A DNA stretch of 6,445 bases from Clostridia bacterium (GCA_017964345.1 JAGCSD010000101.1:1-6445); one strand, 5' to 3'. Counted from the first letter of the stretch, positions 1-5,067 are shown. The notes: generated by a model not told the origin, from the sequence alone. Made by a program: numbers and translations.

Positions 1-79
1 AAAGCTCGCTGATCTGCGCTTCCGCGCCGCACGCGCAAAAGAGCAATGCCGTCAGCGCCAACGCCAGAAAACGCTTCAT
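1..79 (-). CDS. Probable Ger(x)C-family germination receptor lipoprotein, N-terminal 26 residues only
   Basis: Only the first 26 codons are in the window; the gene runs off the left edge. The peptide starts MKRFLALALTALLFCACGAE. It shows a short basic N-terminus, a hydrophobic stretch and a cysteine (C17) preceded by alanine, which fits a lipoprotein signal peptide, although the lipobox is not canonical. Residues after the cysteine (AEAQISEL) resemble the start of mature GerC proteins, where a short acidic segment leads into a V-x-A-x-G-I-D motif that would lie outside the window. The start ATG overlaps the gerA stop as ATGA, and a weak AGGCGG lies 8 nt upstream, so translation is probably coupled to gerA. 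GerC subunits are anchored to the outer face of the spore inner membrane and act with the A and B subunits of the nutrient germination receptor. The assignment rests on the signal peptide plus position. It could be another lipoprotein, but directly after gerA that is less likely. Confidence 0.72.
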   Translation of the reverse strand, partial: MKRFLALALTALLFCACGAEAQISEL

Positions 80-1473
80 CGCGCGCGCCGCCTGTTCTTG
101 ACGCGCAGTTCCTCCGGGCGTGTCTTGACTTCTTCATCCGGCATGACCAAAAGCGTTTCTTTCAGCCGGATGCGTCCGACGCCCGCCAGCGGCGCCAAAT
201 ACGGCACGCCGAAACTCGCGAGCGACGCCAGGCGCGTCAACAGGACGATAGCGCCGGACACGACACCAAACAGCCCGAAAAGAGCGCCGGCGACCGTGAT
301 GCCCACACGCCACAGACGCAGAGCGTTGCCCAGCGCCTGGTTCGGCATGGCAAACGAGCAGATCACCGAAACCGCCACGATAATAAGCGCCGCCGGCGAT
401 ACAAGGTCGGCGTTGATCGCCGCTTCGCCTACCACCAGCGCCCCGACGATCGACACCGCCTGCCCTGCGCTTTTGGGCATATGCAGTCCCGCCTCGATCA
501 GCACTTCAAACAGCGCCAGCATGGCGAGCAATTCAAATAAAACAGGAAACGGTACGCCCGCCTTCGCAGAAGCAATGGAAAGCGCCAATTTTTCAGGAAG
601 CATCTCGTAATGAAAGGTCGTCATCGCCGCATATACACCCGGCAAAAGTACTTCCACACCGATTAAAGCGTAGCGCATCAGGCGCACGACGGAGGTAAAC
701 AGATTCTGCCCCGTAAAATCGCCGGGCGTCGTCATAAACTGTGCCATCGCCGCAGGCAGGAGGTAGGCAATGGGTAACCCGTCGGCCAGTACCGCGCAGT
801 GTCCCGCAAGCAAATGACGGCACACCGTGTCGGGGCGTTCGGTCGTCAACGTCAACGGGAATGCGCTGCGCGTTTTGCCCTGCAGAGCCTGTCCTAAGAC
901 ATCCGGCGTCAATACACCGTCCACGTCAACGCGATCCAATCTCTCCCGCACGTGTGCAAGGAGCGCATCGTTTACAATATTGTTCAAATATACAAGCGTC
1001 ACGGCGGTATGCGTCTGCCGCCCGATCTGTCTTCCCTCAAAGCGCAAGTTTTCACTGACAATTTTTTTGCGCAGGAGAACCGTATTGGTTTTCAAATCTT
1101 CTACAAAGCTGTCCTTCGAAGCCATGACGGCGCTTTCCTCCGACGGCGCTTCCACGGTGCGTTTGTCCGCCCGCCGCACATCGAACAAAAGCACGCGGTC
1201 TGCAACGAGCGCCGCTTTGCCGCGCAGAATGCCTTCTACGGCTTCTTCCGTGCTTGCCGCTTCGCTCACATCACAGTACGGCAGAGCGCTTTCTTCCGCC
1301 TTTTCTCCGCACCGGAGCGGTTCCAGCACGAAGCGTGAAAGCAGTTCCGCGTCCGCCATGCCTTCCAGAAAAAACACATCATAACGCCGTTTGCCCACGC
1401 AAAAAGTTCTCATTTTGAAATCCGTATTGCCGCCAAGGCGCGCGCGTATATCCCGCGCCGTTCGATTGTTCAT
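76..1473 (-). CDS. gerA: Spore germination receptor A subunit (GerA/SpoVAF family)
   Basis: 465 aa, close to the usual 460-550 for the family. Residues 1-250 form the soluble N-terminal part. They include the family signature around SEES and SFVEDLKTNTVLLRKKI (about 111-138), IGRQTHTAVTLVYL (150-163) and ERPDTVCRHLLAGHCAVLADG (212-232). The membrane part contains LLPGVYAAMTTFHYEMLPEKL (276-296), VPFPVLFELL (307-316), GQAVSIVGALVVGEAAI (337-353) and MPN (376-378), with about five hydrophobic segments between 262 and 428. A basic tail ends in RRRAR. The family forms the A subunit of nutrient receptors in the spore inner membrane and is thought to belong to a ligand-gated ion channel. The start at 1473 keeps the conserved N-terminal segment; GGGTGA at 1485-1480 could serve as a weak ribosome binding site. 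The stop overlaps the next start by 4 nt. The usual R-G-P-x-E/D-x-F motif is degenerate here (MASKDSF, 117-123). SpoVAF is a close relative and cannot be excluded, but the following lipoprotein start favours a Ger operon. Confidence 0.93.
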   Translation of the reverse strand: MNNRTARDIRARLGGNTDFKMRTFCVGKRRYDVFFLEGMADAELLSRFVLEPLRCGEKAEESALPYCDVSEAASTEEAVEGILRGKAALVADRVLLFDVRRADKRTVEAPSEESAVMASKDSFVEDLKTNTVLLRKKIVSENLRFEGRQIGRQTHTAVTLVYLNNIVNDALLAHVRERLDRVDVDGVLTPDVLGQALQGKTRSAFPLTLTTERPDTVCRHLLAGHCAVLADGLPIAYLLPAAMAQFMTTPGDFTGQNLFTSVVRLMRYALIGVEVLLPGVYAAMTTFHYEMLPEKLALSIASAKAGVPFPVLFELLAMLALFEVLIEAGLHMPKSAGQAVSIVGALVVGEAAINADLVSPAALIIVAVSVICSFAMPNQALGNALRLWRVGITVAGALFGLFGVVSGAIVLLTRLASLASFGVPYLAPLAGVGRIRLKETLLVMPDEEVKTRPEELRVKNRRRAR

Positions 1474-1490
1474 GCGTCTTCACCCATTTT

Positions 1491-1520
1491 TATTGTTGCT
1501 TACGCCATGCAAAAATATAC
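1491..1520 (-). promoter_or_regulatory. Weak candidate sigma-G/F-like promoter for gerA
   Basis: On the minus strand GTATA (1520-1516) is followed after 18 nt by AACAATA (1497-1491). This can be compared with the B. subtilis forespore pattern GYATR, 16-18 nt, CATWMTA: the -35 fits fully and the -10 in five of seven positions. Germination receptor operons are usually forespore-expressed, which makes this plausible. Against it, the start site would fall near 1485-1483, almost on top of the GGGTGA ribosome binding site, leaving a leader of only about 11 nt. No better promoter was seen between the two divergent genes. Confidence 0.22.
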
Positions 1521-1523
1521 CGA

Positions 1524-1552
1524 TTGACTGACCGGTTTTTCTTTGATACAAT
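1524..1552 (+). promoter_or_regulatory. Sigma-A promoter for the 95-aa gene
   Basis: TTGACT (1524-1529) and TACAAT (1547-1552) are separated by exactly 17 nt. Each hexamer is one base from the sigma-A consensus. Transcription should begin near 1559, giving a leader of about 25 nt that carries the AAGGAG ribosome binding site at 1572-1577. This suggests constitutive, vegetative expression unless a repressor acts here. Confidence 0.85.
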
Positions 1553-1583
1553 AAGGGCATACTAAGAAAACAAGGAGATCAAA

Positions 1584-1871
1584 ATGCTCAAATTTTGGAT
1601 GCGCCTGTACCGCGACGGCAAGCTCCAACGCGACGCCGTCTGCGATGCCGACGAAAAACTGCCGCCCGCGCGTGTGTTGGAAGACGGACTGAAGGCGTGC
1701 TGCTATGAACTGGATATTCCCAACCCGGTTGTTTTGAAAAAACACGTTTCGGATATTCGGCAATATCACTTGACACGCTTTTTGCCCGACGATTTTTTGG
1801 AATCCGTTTCGTTCGACCGCGCCGAAGTGACGTTGTTTGACGATTCCAAAAATAAAAAGCGTATGATGTGA
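1584..1871 (+). CDS. Conserved hypothetical small protein of unknown function (95 aa)
   Basis: The ATG at 1584 is preceded by AAGGAG with a 6-nt gap and by a near-consensus sigma-A promoter, so this is a real, probably well-expressed gene. The product is soluble, with no signal peptide and no membrane segment. It is mixed alpha/beta in character, starts MLKFWMRLYRDGKLQRD and ends with a basic KNKKRMM. The central CYELDIPNPVVL and the later TRFLPDDFLESVSFDRAEVTLF resemble, from memory, a family of roughly 90-aa uncharacterised proteins widespread in Lachnospiraceae and related Clostridia. The shared layout is K-F-W near the start, C-x-E-x-D-[IL] in the middle, and R-F-x-x-D-[ND]-F-[IL]-E followed by an F-D strand. 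No catalytic or metal-binding motif stands out. Its neighbours give no clear functional hint: gerA is divergent, and the DUF378 gene follows after 87 nt, possibly with its own promoter. Confidence 0.85.
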   Translation: MLKFWMRLYRDGKLQRDAVCDADEKLPPARVLEDGLKACCYELDIPNPVVLKKHVSDIRQYHLTRFLPDDFLESVSFDRAEVTLFDDSKNKKRMM

Positions 1872-1890
1872 CGCCGCGCGTGCCATACTA
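1861..1890 (+). promoter_or_regulatory. Candidate forespore (sigma-G/F-type) promoter for the DUF378 gene
   Basis: GTATG (1861-1865) and CATACTA (1884-1890) are separated by 18 nt. This matches the B. subtilis sigma-G pattern GYATR, 16-18 nt, CATWMTA at every defined position. The -35 lies over the last codons of the upstream gene. The expected start is near 1897, about 60 nt before the DUF378 ATG. The match is by eye, and the sigma specificity in this organism is inferred. Confidence 0.45.
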
Positions 1891-1895
1891 AGCGC

Positions 1896-1915
1896 AAAGG
1901 GCAAAAAGCCCTTTT
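1896..1915 (+). terminator. Small stem-loop after the 95-aa gene (weak terminator or 5' leader hairpin)
   Basis: AAAGGGC (1896-1902) pairs with GCCCTTT (1908-1914) across an AAAAA loop. Only four T residues follow the GC part (1912-1915) before GAAAA, so as an intrinsic terminator for the upstream gene it would be weak. If the candidate promoter just upstream is used, the hairpin would instead sit at the very 5' end of the DUF378 transcript. Confidence 0.4.
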
Positions 1916-1927
1916 GAAAAGCAACAC

Positions 1928-1943
1928 GCCGAACTTGTTCGGC
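1928..1943 (+). promoter_or_regulatory. Leader hairpin with CUUG tetraloop before the DUF378 gene
   Basis: GCCGAA (1928-1933), CTTG (1934-1937) and TTCGGC (1938-1943) make a perfect 6-bp stem closed by a C(UUG)G-type loop, a known stable tetraloop. It ends 4 nt before the GGGAG ribosome binding site (1948-1952), so it may influence translation or mRNA stability. Its function is inference. Confidence 0.35.
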
Positions 1944-1958
1944 AGATGGGAGAATCGT

Positions 1959-2168
1959 ATGGCACTGGATAAAACCGCGTTGGCACTGACGATCATCGGT
2001 TCGCTGAACTGGCTGCTCGTCGGGCTGTTTTCCTTTGATTTGGTCGCCTTTATCTGCGGCGGAAGCGGCACGGTCGTGGCGAGGATCATTTACGCGATCA
2101 TCGGCATTACGGCACTGTGGTGTATCACCCTGCTGTTCCGCAGACTGCGCCCGGTTGAGGAAGCGTAA
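1959..2168 (+). CDS. DUF378 family small membrane protein (69 aa)
   Basis: I place the start at the ATG at 1959 because GGGAG lies 6 nt upstream and the product then begins MALDKTALALTIIGSLNW, as DUF378 proteins do. An in-frame ATG at 1914 lies inside a hairpin and has no ribosome binding site. Two membrane helices are visible (about residues 6-28 and 38-60). Family hallmarks are IGSLNW in helix 1, FDLVAFICGG in the loop, and ARIIYAIIGI at the start of helix 2. The C-terminus is short and charged (RRLRPVEEA). It should be an inner membrane protein with both helices spanning. The biochemical role of DUF378 is unknown. B. subtilis YuzA belongs to this family and, by my unverified recollection, has been linked to the forespore sigma-G regulon, which would agree with the promoter-like sequence upstream. 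Confidence 0.9.
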   Translation: MALDKTALALTIIGSLNWLLVGLFSFDLVAFICGGSGTVVARIIYAIIGITALWCITLLFRRLRPVEEA

Positions 2169-2212
2169 AACAAAAGCCGCTGTCGGGATCGGCGCGGCGT
2201 GATAACGAAAAC

Positions 2213-2276
2213 GCAAAGACGCTTCGCTTATGAAGAAATCCGGAAAACAGAGTTTTCTTCACGCGAGCGTCTTTGC
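2213..2276. repeat. 64-nt imperfect palindrome, probable plus-strand terminator hairpin
   Basis: GCAAAGACGCT (2213-2223) pairs with AGCGTCTTTGC (2266-2276). After a bulged T, CGC (2225-2227) pairs with GCG (2263-2265). Further in, TGAAGAAA (2231-2238) pairs with TTTCTTCA (2254-2261), leaving a 15-nt loop. It lies 44 nt after the DUF378 stop, between convergent genes. On the plus strand the stem is followed by only TTTAT; on the minus strand it is followed by GTTTTCGTT. It probably acts as a bidirectional terminator or transcript-end structure, but its length is greater than a standard intrinsic terminator. Confidence 0.55.
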
Positions 2277-2302
2277 TTTATCTGTGTGTATGATCGGCGC
2301 AT

Positions 2303-2339
2303 AAAAAAACAGGTCGAAGACAATGCCTTCGACCTGTTT
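2303..2339 (-). terminator. Strong intrinsic terminator of the flavoprotein-cmk-plsC-ispH/rpsA operon
   Basis: On the minus strand AAACAGGTCGAAG (2339-2327) pairs perfectly with CTTCGACCTGTTT (2319-2307) over a 7-nt loop. The transcript then reads as an uninterrupted run of seven T from 2309 to 2303. It begins 11 nt after the S1 stop codon. The plus-strand side lacks a T-run of useful length, so termination is directional. Confidence 0.93.
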
Positions 2340-2350
2340 GCTGCTGTTCG

Positions 2351-3958
2351 TTATTCTTCGGTTTTTTCTTCCGCGAGTTCCTCAGCCGCTTCCTCAGCCG
2401 CTTCTTCATCGGGCGTTTCGATGGCTTCCGTTTCCGCTTCTTCAGCGGGCGTTTCGGGGGTTTCCGCTTCTTCAGCCGGTGCTTCGGGAGCTTCCGCTTC
2501 CGCTTCTTCAGCCGGCGCTTCGGGAGCTTCCGCTTCTTCCTCCGCGGCTTCGACCGGCACGACCTCGGTGGCTTCTTCCGGATTCAAAAGCGCCTTGATG
2601 CTCAGGCTGATGCGCTTAGCGTTCGCGTCCACATCCAGCACCAGCGCCTCGATCTCGTCGCCCACTTTCACAGCGTCCTCGACCTTGGCGATGAATTTAT
2701 TCGAAACCTCCGAAATATGTACCAATCCGTCCACACCCGGTTCTAACGCGACAAACGCGCCGAATGTGGTGATACGCACAACCGTGCCTCTGACGATGGA
2801 GTCCACCGGGTATTTCTCTTCGGCATGATCCCACGGCTTGGGCTGGAGCTGCTTGTAGCCCAGCGAAATACGCTCATGTTCGCGATCCAGCGACAGGACG
2901 ACAACCTCGACTTCCTGTTTGACTTTCAGTACGTCGGACGGCTTATTGATGCGGTACCACGCGATGTCACCAATATGAATCAATCCGTCCACGCCGCCGA
3001 TGTCAACAAACGCGCCGAAATCCGTCAGGCGGCGCACAATCCCTTTGACGGTTGCACCTTCTTCAAGCTTGCTCCACGCTTCCTCCAGCGCGGCTTCGCG
3101 TTCCTCGGCGACCACGGCGCTGTGCGTGGCAACCAGCTTGCGGTGTTTCGCGTCAATGTCAATGGCACGCACACGCATCGTCTGCCCCACATAGCGGTCT
3201 ACGTCATGCGCATAGCCGTTCACACGGATCTGCGAACGGGGAATAAACACACGCACGCCGTCATAGTCCGCCGTCAGACCGCCCTTGACCGCTTCTTTGA
3301 TCGTGACTTCAAACACTTCACCATTGGAGATTGCTAAGAGCGTTTCATCCGCCGCCAGACGTGCCAGCACCTTCTTGCGGGAAAGTACCACGTTGCCGTT
3401 GCCATCGTTGACCTTCAGCACTTCCACTTCAATCTCATCGCCCTCATGGAACAGCGCTGTCGGATCTTCATCCGTGCTTGTCAGTTCTTCTTTGCTGATC
3501 AGCCCGTCTGCCTTATAGCCGATGTCAACACTGACCTCGTCTTCTTTTGCGTAGATCACCTTGCCTTTGATCACCTGTCCGGGACGGATCTTGACCATTG
3601 CCTTGTCCATTTCCTCGGCAAAGCTCACATTTTCAGCCGCATTATTCTCGCTCATTCTATCCACAACCTCCTTTATTAACCACTCCGGGGTGGAAGCACC
3701 GGCGGTTACCCCTATGACATCGTTTTGATTTATTCTTATCGCGGAAACATCTTTGCTTGTTTCCACCGCATAGGTTCTTTCACAGACTTCCCGGCACAGG
3801 GCAAACAGTTTGGCGGTATTGGAGCTTTGCCTGCCGCCGATGACCACCGTCACATCCGCCGCGCGGGCGATACGGACGGCTTCTTCCTGCCGCTGGGTCG
3901 TTGCGTCGCAAATCGTATCGAACACGTGCTTTTCGTTTTGAGGAAAGCGTGCCTCCAT
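2351..3958 (-). CDS. rpsA: C-terminal IspH segment fused to 30S ribosomal protein S1 (downstream of in-frame TAG)
   Basis: This is the part of the ispH-rpsA fusion after the amber codon. Residues 1-100 (from the ATG at 3958) carry the end of IspH. They include the third iron-sulfur ligand in [12 protein letters not shown] (C17), the substrate-binding GGRQSSNT (41-48) and TAGASTP (85-91). Four S1 RNA-binding domains follow, at about 126-195, 212-280, 299-369 and 386-456. The last two are the most canonical ([36 protein letters not shown]). Residues 459-535 are an acidic Ala/Glu/Pro tail. S1 helps mRNA bind the 30S subunit; four-domain forms are usual in Firmicutes. The ATG at 3958 is only the first in-frame one and has a poor ribosome binding site (AGGAAG, 14 nt away). 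I think the real S1 start is the ATG at 3655 (434 aa, [12 protein letters not shown]), which follows AAAGGAGG. In an intact allele the fusion would span 2351-4483, 710 codons before the stop. Confidence 0.88.
   Translation of the reverse strand: MEARFPQNEKHVFDTICDATTQRQEEAVRIARAADVTVVIGGRQSSNTAKLFALCREVCERTYAVETSKDVSAIRINQNDVIGVTAGASTPEWLIKEVVDRMSENNAAENVSFAEEMDKAMVKIRPGQVIKGKVIYAKEDEVSVDIGYKADGLISKEELTSTDEDPTALFHEGDEIEVEVLKVNDGNGNVVLSRKKVLARLAADETLLAISNGEVFEVTIKEAVKGGLTADYDGVRVFIPRSQIRVNGYAHDVDRYVGQTMRVRAIDIDAKHRKLVATHSAVVAEEREAALEEAWSKLEEGATVKGIVRRLTDFGAFVDIGGVDGLIHIGDIAWYRINKPSDVLKVKQEVEVVVLSLDREHERISLGYKQLQPKPWDHAEEKYPVDSIVRGTVVRITTFGAFVALEPGVDGLVHISEVSNKFIAKVEDAVKVGDEIEALVLDVDANAKRISLSIKALLNPEEATEVVPVEAAEEEAEAPEAPAEEAEAEAPEAPAEEAETPETPAEEAETEAIETPDEEAAEEAAEELAEEKTEE
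2402..2533. repeat. In-frame tandem repeats encoding the acidic S1 tail
   Basis: Four degenerate units begin with TTCTTC(A) and end TTCCGC at 2402-2437, 2438-2467, 2468-2503 and 2504-2533, with lengths 36, 30, 36 and 30 nt. On the coding strand they give 10- and 12-residue peptides such as [10 protein letters not shown] and [12 protein letters not shown]. All lengths are multiples of three, so gain or loss of units would change tail length without breaking the frame. Confidence 0.85.
3653..3674 (-). promoter_or_regulatory. Internal ribosome binding site and ATG for independent S1 translation
   Basis: AAAGGAGG at 3674-3667, a near-perfect anti-16S match, precedes an ATG at 3655-3653 by 11 nt within the IspH/S1 junction. 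It encodes KEVVDRM in the fusion frame. The peptide from this ATG (MSENN...) has the look of a normal S1 N-terminus, and the position coincides with the natural end of IspH. It is probably a remnant of, or a still active, separate rpsA start. Confidence 0.6.
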
Positions 3959-3976
3959 TGCGCGCAGAATATCTTC

Positions 3977-3979
3977 CTA
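3977..3979 (-). other. In-frame amber codon (TAG) inside the IspH domain
   Basis: Reading from the ATG at 4483, codon 169 is TAG. The same frame then continues [13 protein letters not shown], which is the expected IspH sequence after QTTTRRDL. No base is gained or lost. A single change at 3978 (plus-strand C to T; TGG to TAG on the coding strand) would explain it. In IspH proteins I remember, the aligned position is often aromatic (pattern QTT-x5-W/F-E-x-I). Confidence 0.9.
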
Positions 3980-4483
3980 CAGATCGCGCCGCGTCGTGGT
4001 CTGCGCCACAACACAGATCGGCTCGTCCGTATCAGGCAGAGCCTTCGCCTCCGCCGCGGAGAAGATCACATGACCTTTGTCGTCACAGTGACCGTTGATC
4101 CCTACGACCTCGGGATGACTCCTTTCGCCTATTATAACAACAAACTCGTTTTTTTGCAAAGCCTTTTGCACAATTTTTTGAATTCTTCTGACAAAAGGGC
4201 AGGTTGCGTCAATTATATGAACATTCTTTTGCGAAAGTTTATCCAATTCCGCCTGCGGAGCGCCGTGCGAACGGATCACGACCGCGCTGCCGGGTGTGAC
4301 CGCGTCGGCGTCGGCAACCGGGAGGATGCCGCGCGCGCGAAACGCCTCCACGACCTGCGGGTTATGGATGATCTCGCCAAGCGTATAAAGCGGAGAAAAT
4401 TTCTTGCTGCTTTCCTCCACCGTTTCCACCGCTTTTTTGACGCCGAAGCAGAATCCGGCGCTTTGCGCGATCAGAAATTTCAT
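3977..4483 (-). CDS. ispH: 4-hydroxy-3-methylbut-2-enyl diphosphate reductase (IspH), N-terminal part ended by in-frame TAG
   Basis: IspH performs the last step of the MEP pathway, reducing HMBPP to isopentenyl and dimethylallyl diphosphate with a [4Fe-4S] cluster. The 168 residues before the stop carry two of the three cluster cysteines (C12 in AGFCFGV, C95 in DATCPFV). They also carry the diphosphate-binding histidines (H40 in GEIIHNP, H73 in RSHGAP, H123 in RSHPEVVG), the catalytic E125, and the QTT motif at 161-163. The third cysteine, SSN and TAGASTP motifs lie beyond the TAG in the same frame. The fragment alone therefore cannot form a working active site. The start ATG overlaps the plsC stop as ATGA. 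The intact protein would continue into ribosomal S1, as in many Clostridia. Possible explanations are a sequencing or assembly error, a real null or suppressed allele, or a split enzyme; I favour error or mutation. Confidence 0.9.
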   Translation of the reverse strand: MKFLIAQSAGFCFGVKKAVETVEESSKKFSPLYTLGEIIHNPQVVEAFRARGILPVADADAVTPGSAVVIRSHGAPQAELDKLSQKNVHIIDATCPFVRRIQKIVQKALQKNEFVVIIGERSHPEVVGINGHCDDKGHVIFSAAEAKALPDTDEPICVVAQTTTRRDL

Positions 4484-5067
4484 GGTTTTTCGATCAGGCG
4501 GTTCATACCCGCGCGCACCGCTTCGGAAAACGCGTGGATCGTCTGCGAATTGATCTTTTCCGCGGCAAAAGCGGAAAGATCGAGCGGCTCGCCGATCATC
4601 AGCGTATTTTTGTGAAAGAGGCGCGGGCGGGCGGTGAACATCATGGGAATGATCCGGCTGTGCGCGCGCAGAGCGATCATGCCGATGCCGCTGTGCATCT
4701 GCTCAGCGGAAATCAAGACGTTCTTACAACGTGTTCCCTGAGGAAAGATGCATAGATCCTTTCCGGCGGAAAGCAGACCGGTTGCTTCTTTGATCGCTTT
4801 GAGGTCCACGCTCTGACGGTCGATCGGGAACGTATGGGCGCGGCGAAGGAACCAGCCGTTCAATCGGTTGCGGAACAATTCTTTTTTCGCCATGAAATGG
4901 GTATGGCGCGGCAGAACGGAAAACTGGATCGCCGCGTCAAGCGAGCTCAAATGATTGCAGACAAACAACGTGTTGCCCGCCGTCAGGTTTTCGCGCCCCA
5001 CCATGACGAGGCGCATCAGACAACAGCGGATGAACAGTCCGATAAAGCGCATAACGGTATACAACAT
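4480..5067 (-). CDS. plsC: 1-acyl-sn-glycerol-3-phosphate acyltransferase (PlsC family)
   Basis: 195 aa, at the short end for the family. PlsC transfers an acyl chain to lysophosphatidic acid at the membrane, giving phosphatidic acid. The acyltransferase motifs are present in order. Motif I is NHLSSLD (H39 and D44, the HX4D catalytic pair), motif II FPIDR (80-84), motif III FPQGTR (108-113) and motif IV IIP (139-141). An N-terminal hydrophobic segment (about 2-22) probably anchors it. Motif III carries glutamine where most homologues have glutamate (EGTR). I recall FPQG variants in clostridial proteins next to cmk, so this may be a subfamily trait and does not by itself mean loss of activity. 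The start is supported by AGGAG at 5081-5077 inside the end of cmk, 9 nt upstream. The cmk stop is 4 nt away, and the stop codon overlaps the ispH start. Confidence 0.93.
   Translation of the reverse strand: MLYTVMRFIGLFIRCCLMRLVMVGRENLTAGNTLFVCNHLSSLDAAIQFSVLPRHTHFMAKKELFRNRLNGWFLRRAHTFPIDRQSVDLKAIKEATGLLSAGKDLCIFPQGTRCKNVLISAEQMHSGIGMIALRAHSRIIPMMFTARPRLFHKNTLMIGEPLDLSAFAAEKINSQTIHAFSEAVRAGMNRLIEKP

Noticed and set aside
46..540. Plus-strand frames across gerA (46-540, 98-610, 827-1384)
   Set aside because: These are shadows of the conserved gerA gene on the opposite strand. The products are rich in Arg, Ser and Gln and match no family I know.
1914..1958. Upstream in-frame ATG for the DUF378 gene
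   Set aside because: It lies at the end of a hairpin stem, has no ribosome binding site, and adds 15 residues that the family does not have. The ATG at 1959 has GGGAG at good spacing.
2176..2198. GCCGC/GCGGC inverted repeat after the DUF378 stop
   Set aside because: Only a 5-bp stem with a long loop and no T-run; too weak to call a terminator.
1500..2216. Long minus-strand reading frame opposite the two small genes
   Set aside because: It lies antisense to the 95-aa gene and the DUF378 gene, both of which have ribosome binding sites and family-like sequence. It has no ribosome binding site and a low-complexity, unfamiliar product.
2402..2533. CRISPR-like array
   Set aside because: The units are directly adjacent without unique spacers, vary in sequence, and encode the S1 tail in frame.
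2199..2828. Ser/Ala-rich plus-strand frame resembling a repetitive surface protein
   Set aside because: It is the reverse complement of the repetitive acidic tail of S1. The S1 frame is supported by four domains and a terminator.
3958..3979. Frameshift between the two IspH pieces
   Set aside because: The distance from the TAG to the next ATG is exactly seven codons, and the intervening codons read as expected IspH sequence, so the frame is unchanged. It is a nonsense codon, not an indel.
3977..3979. TAG as a pyrrolysine or reassigned sense codon
   Set aside because: Nothing in the window supports it. There is no pyl gene or tRNA, IspH is not a known pyrrolysine protein, and one codon is not evidence of reassignment. 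It remains testable but is not claimed.
3725..4615. 296-aa plus-strand frame opposite ispH and plsC
   Set aside because: It is antisense to two clearly conserved genes, has no ribosome binding site, and its composition is typical of a GC-rich shadow frame.
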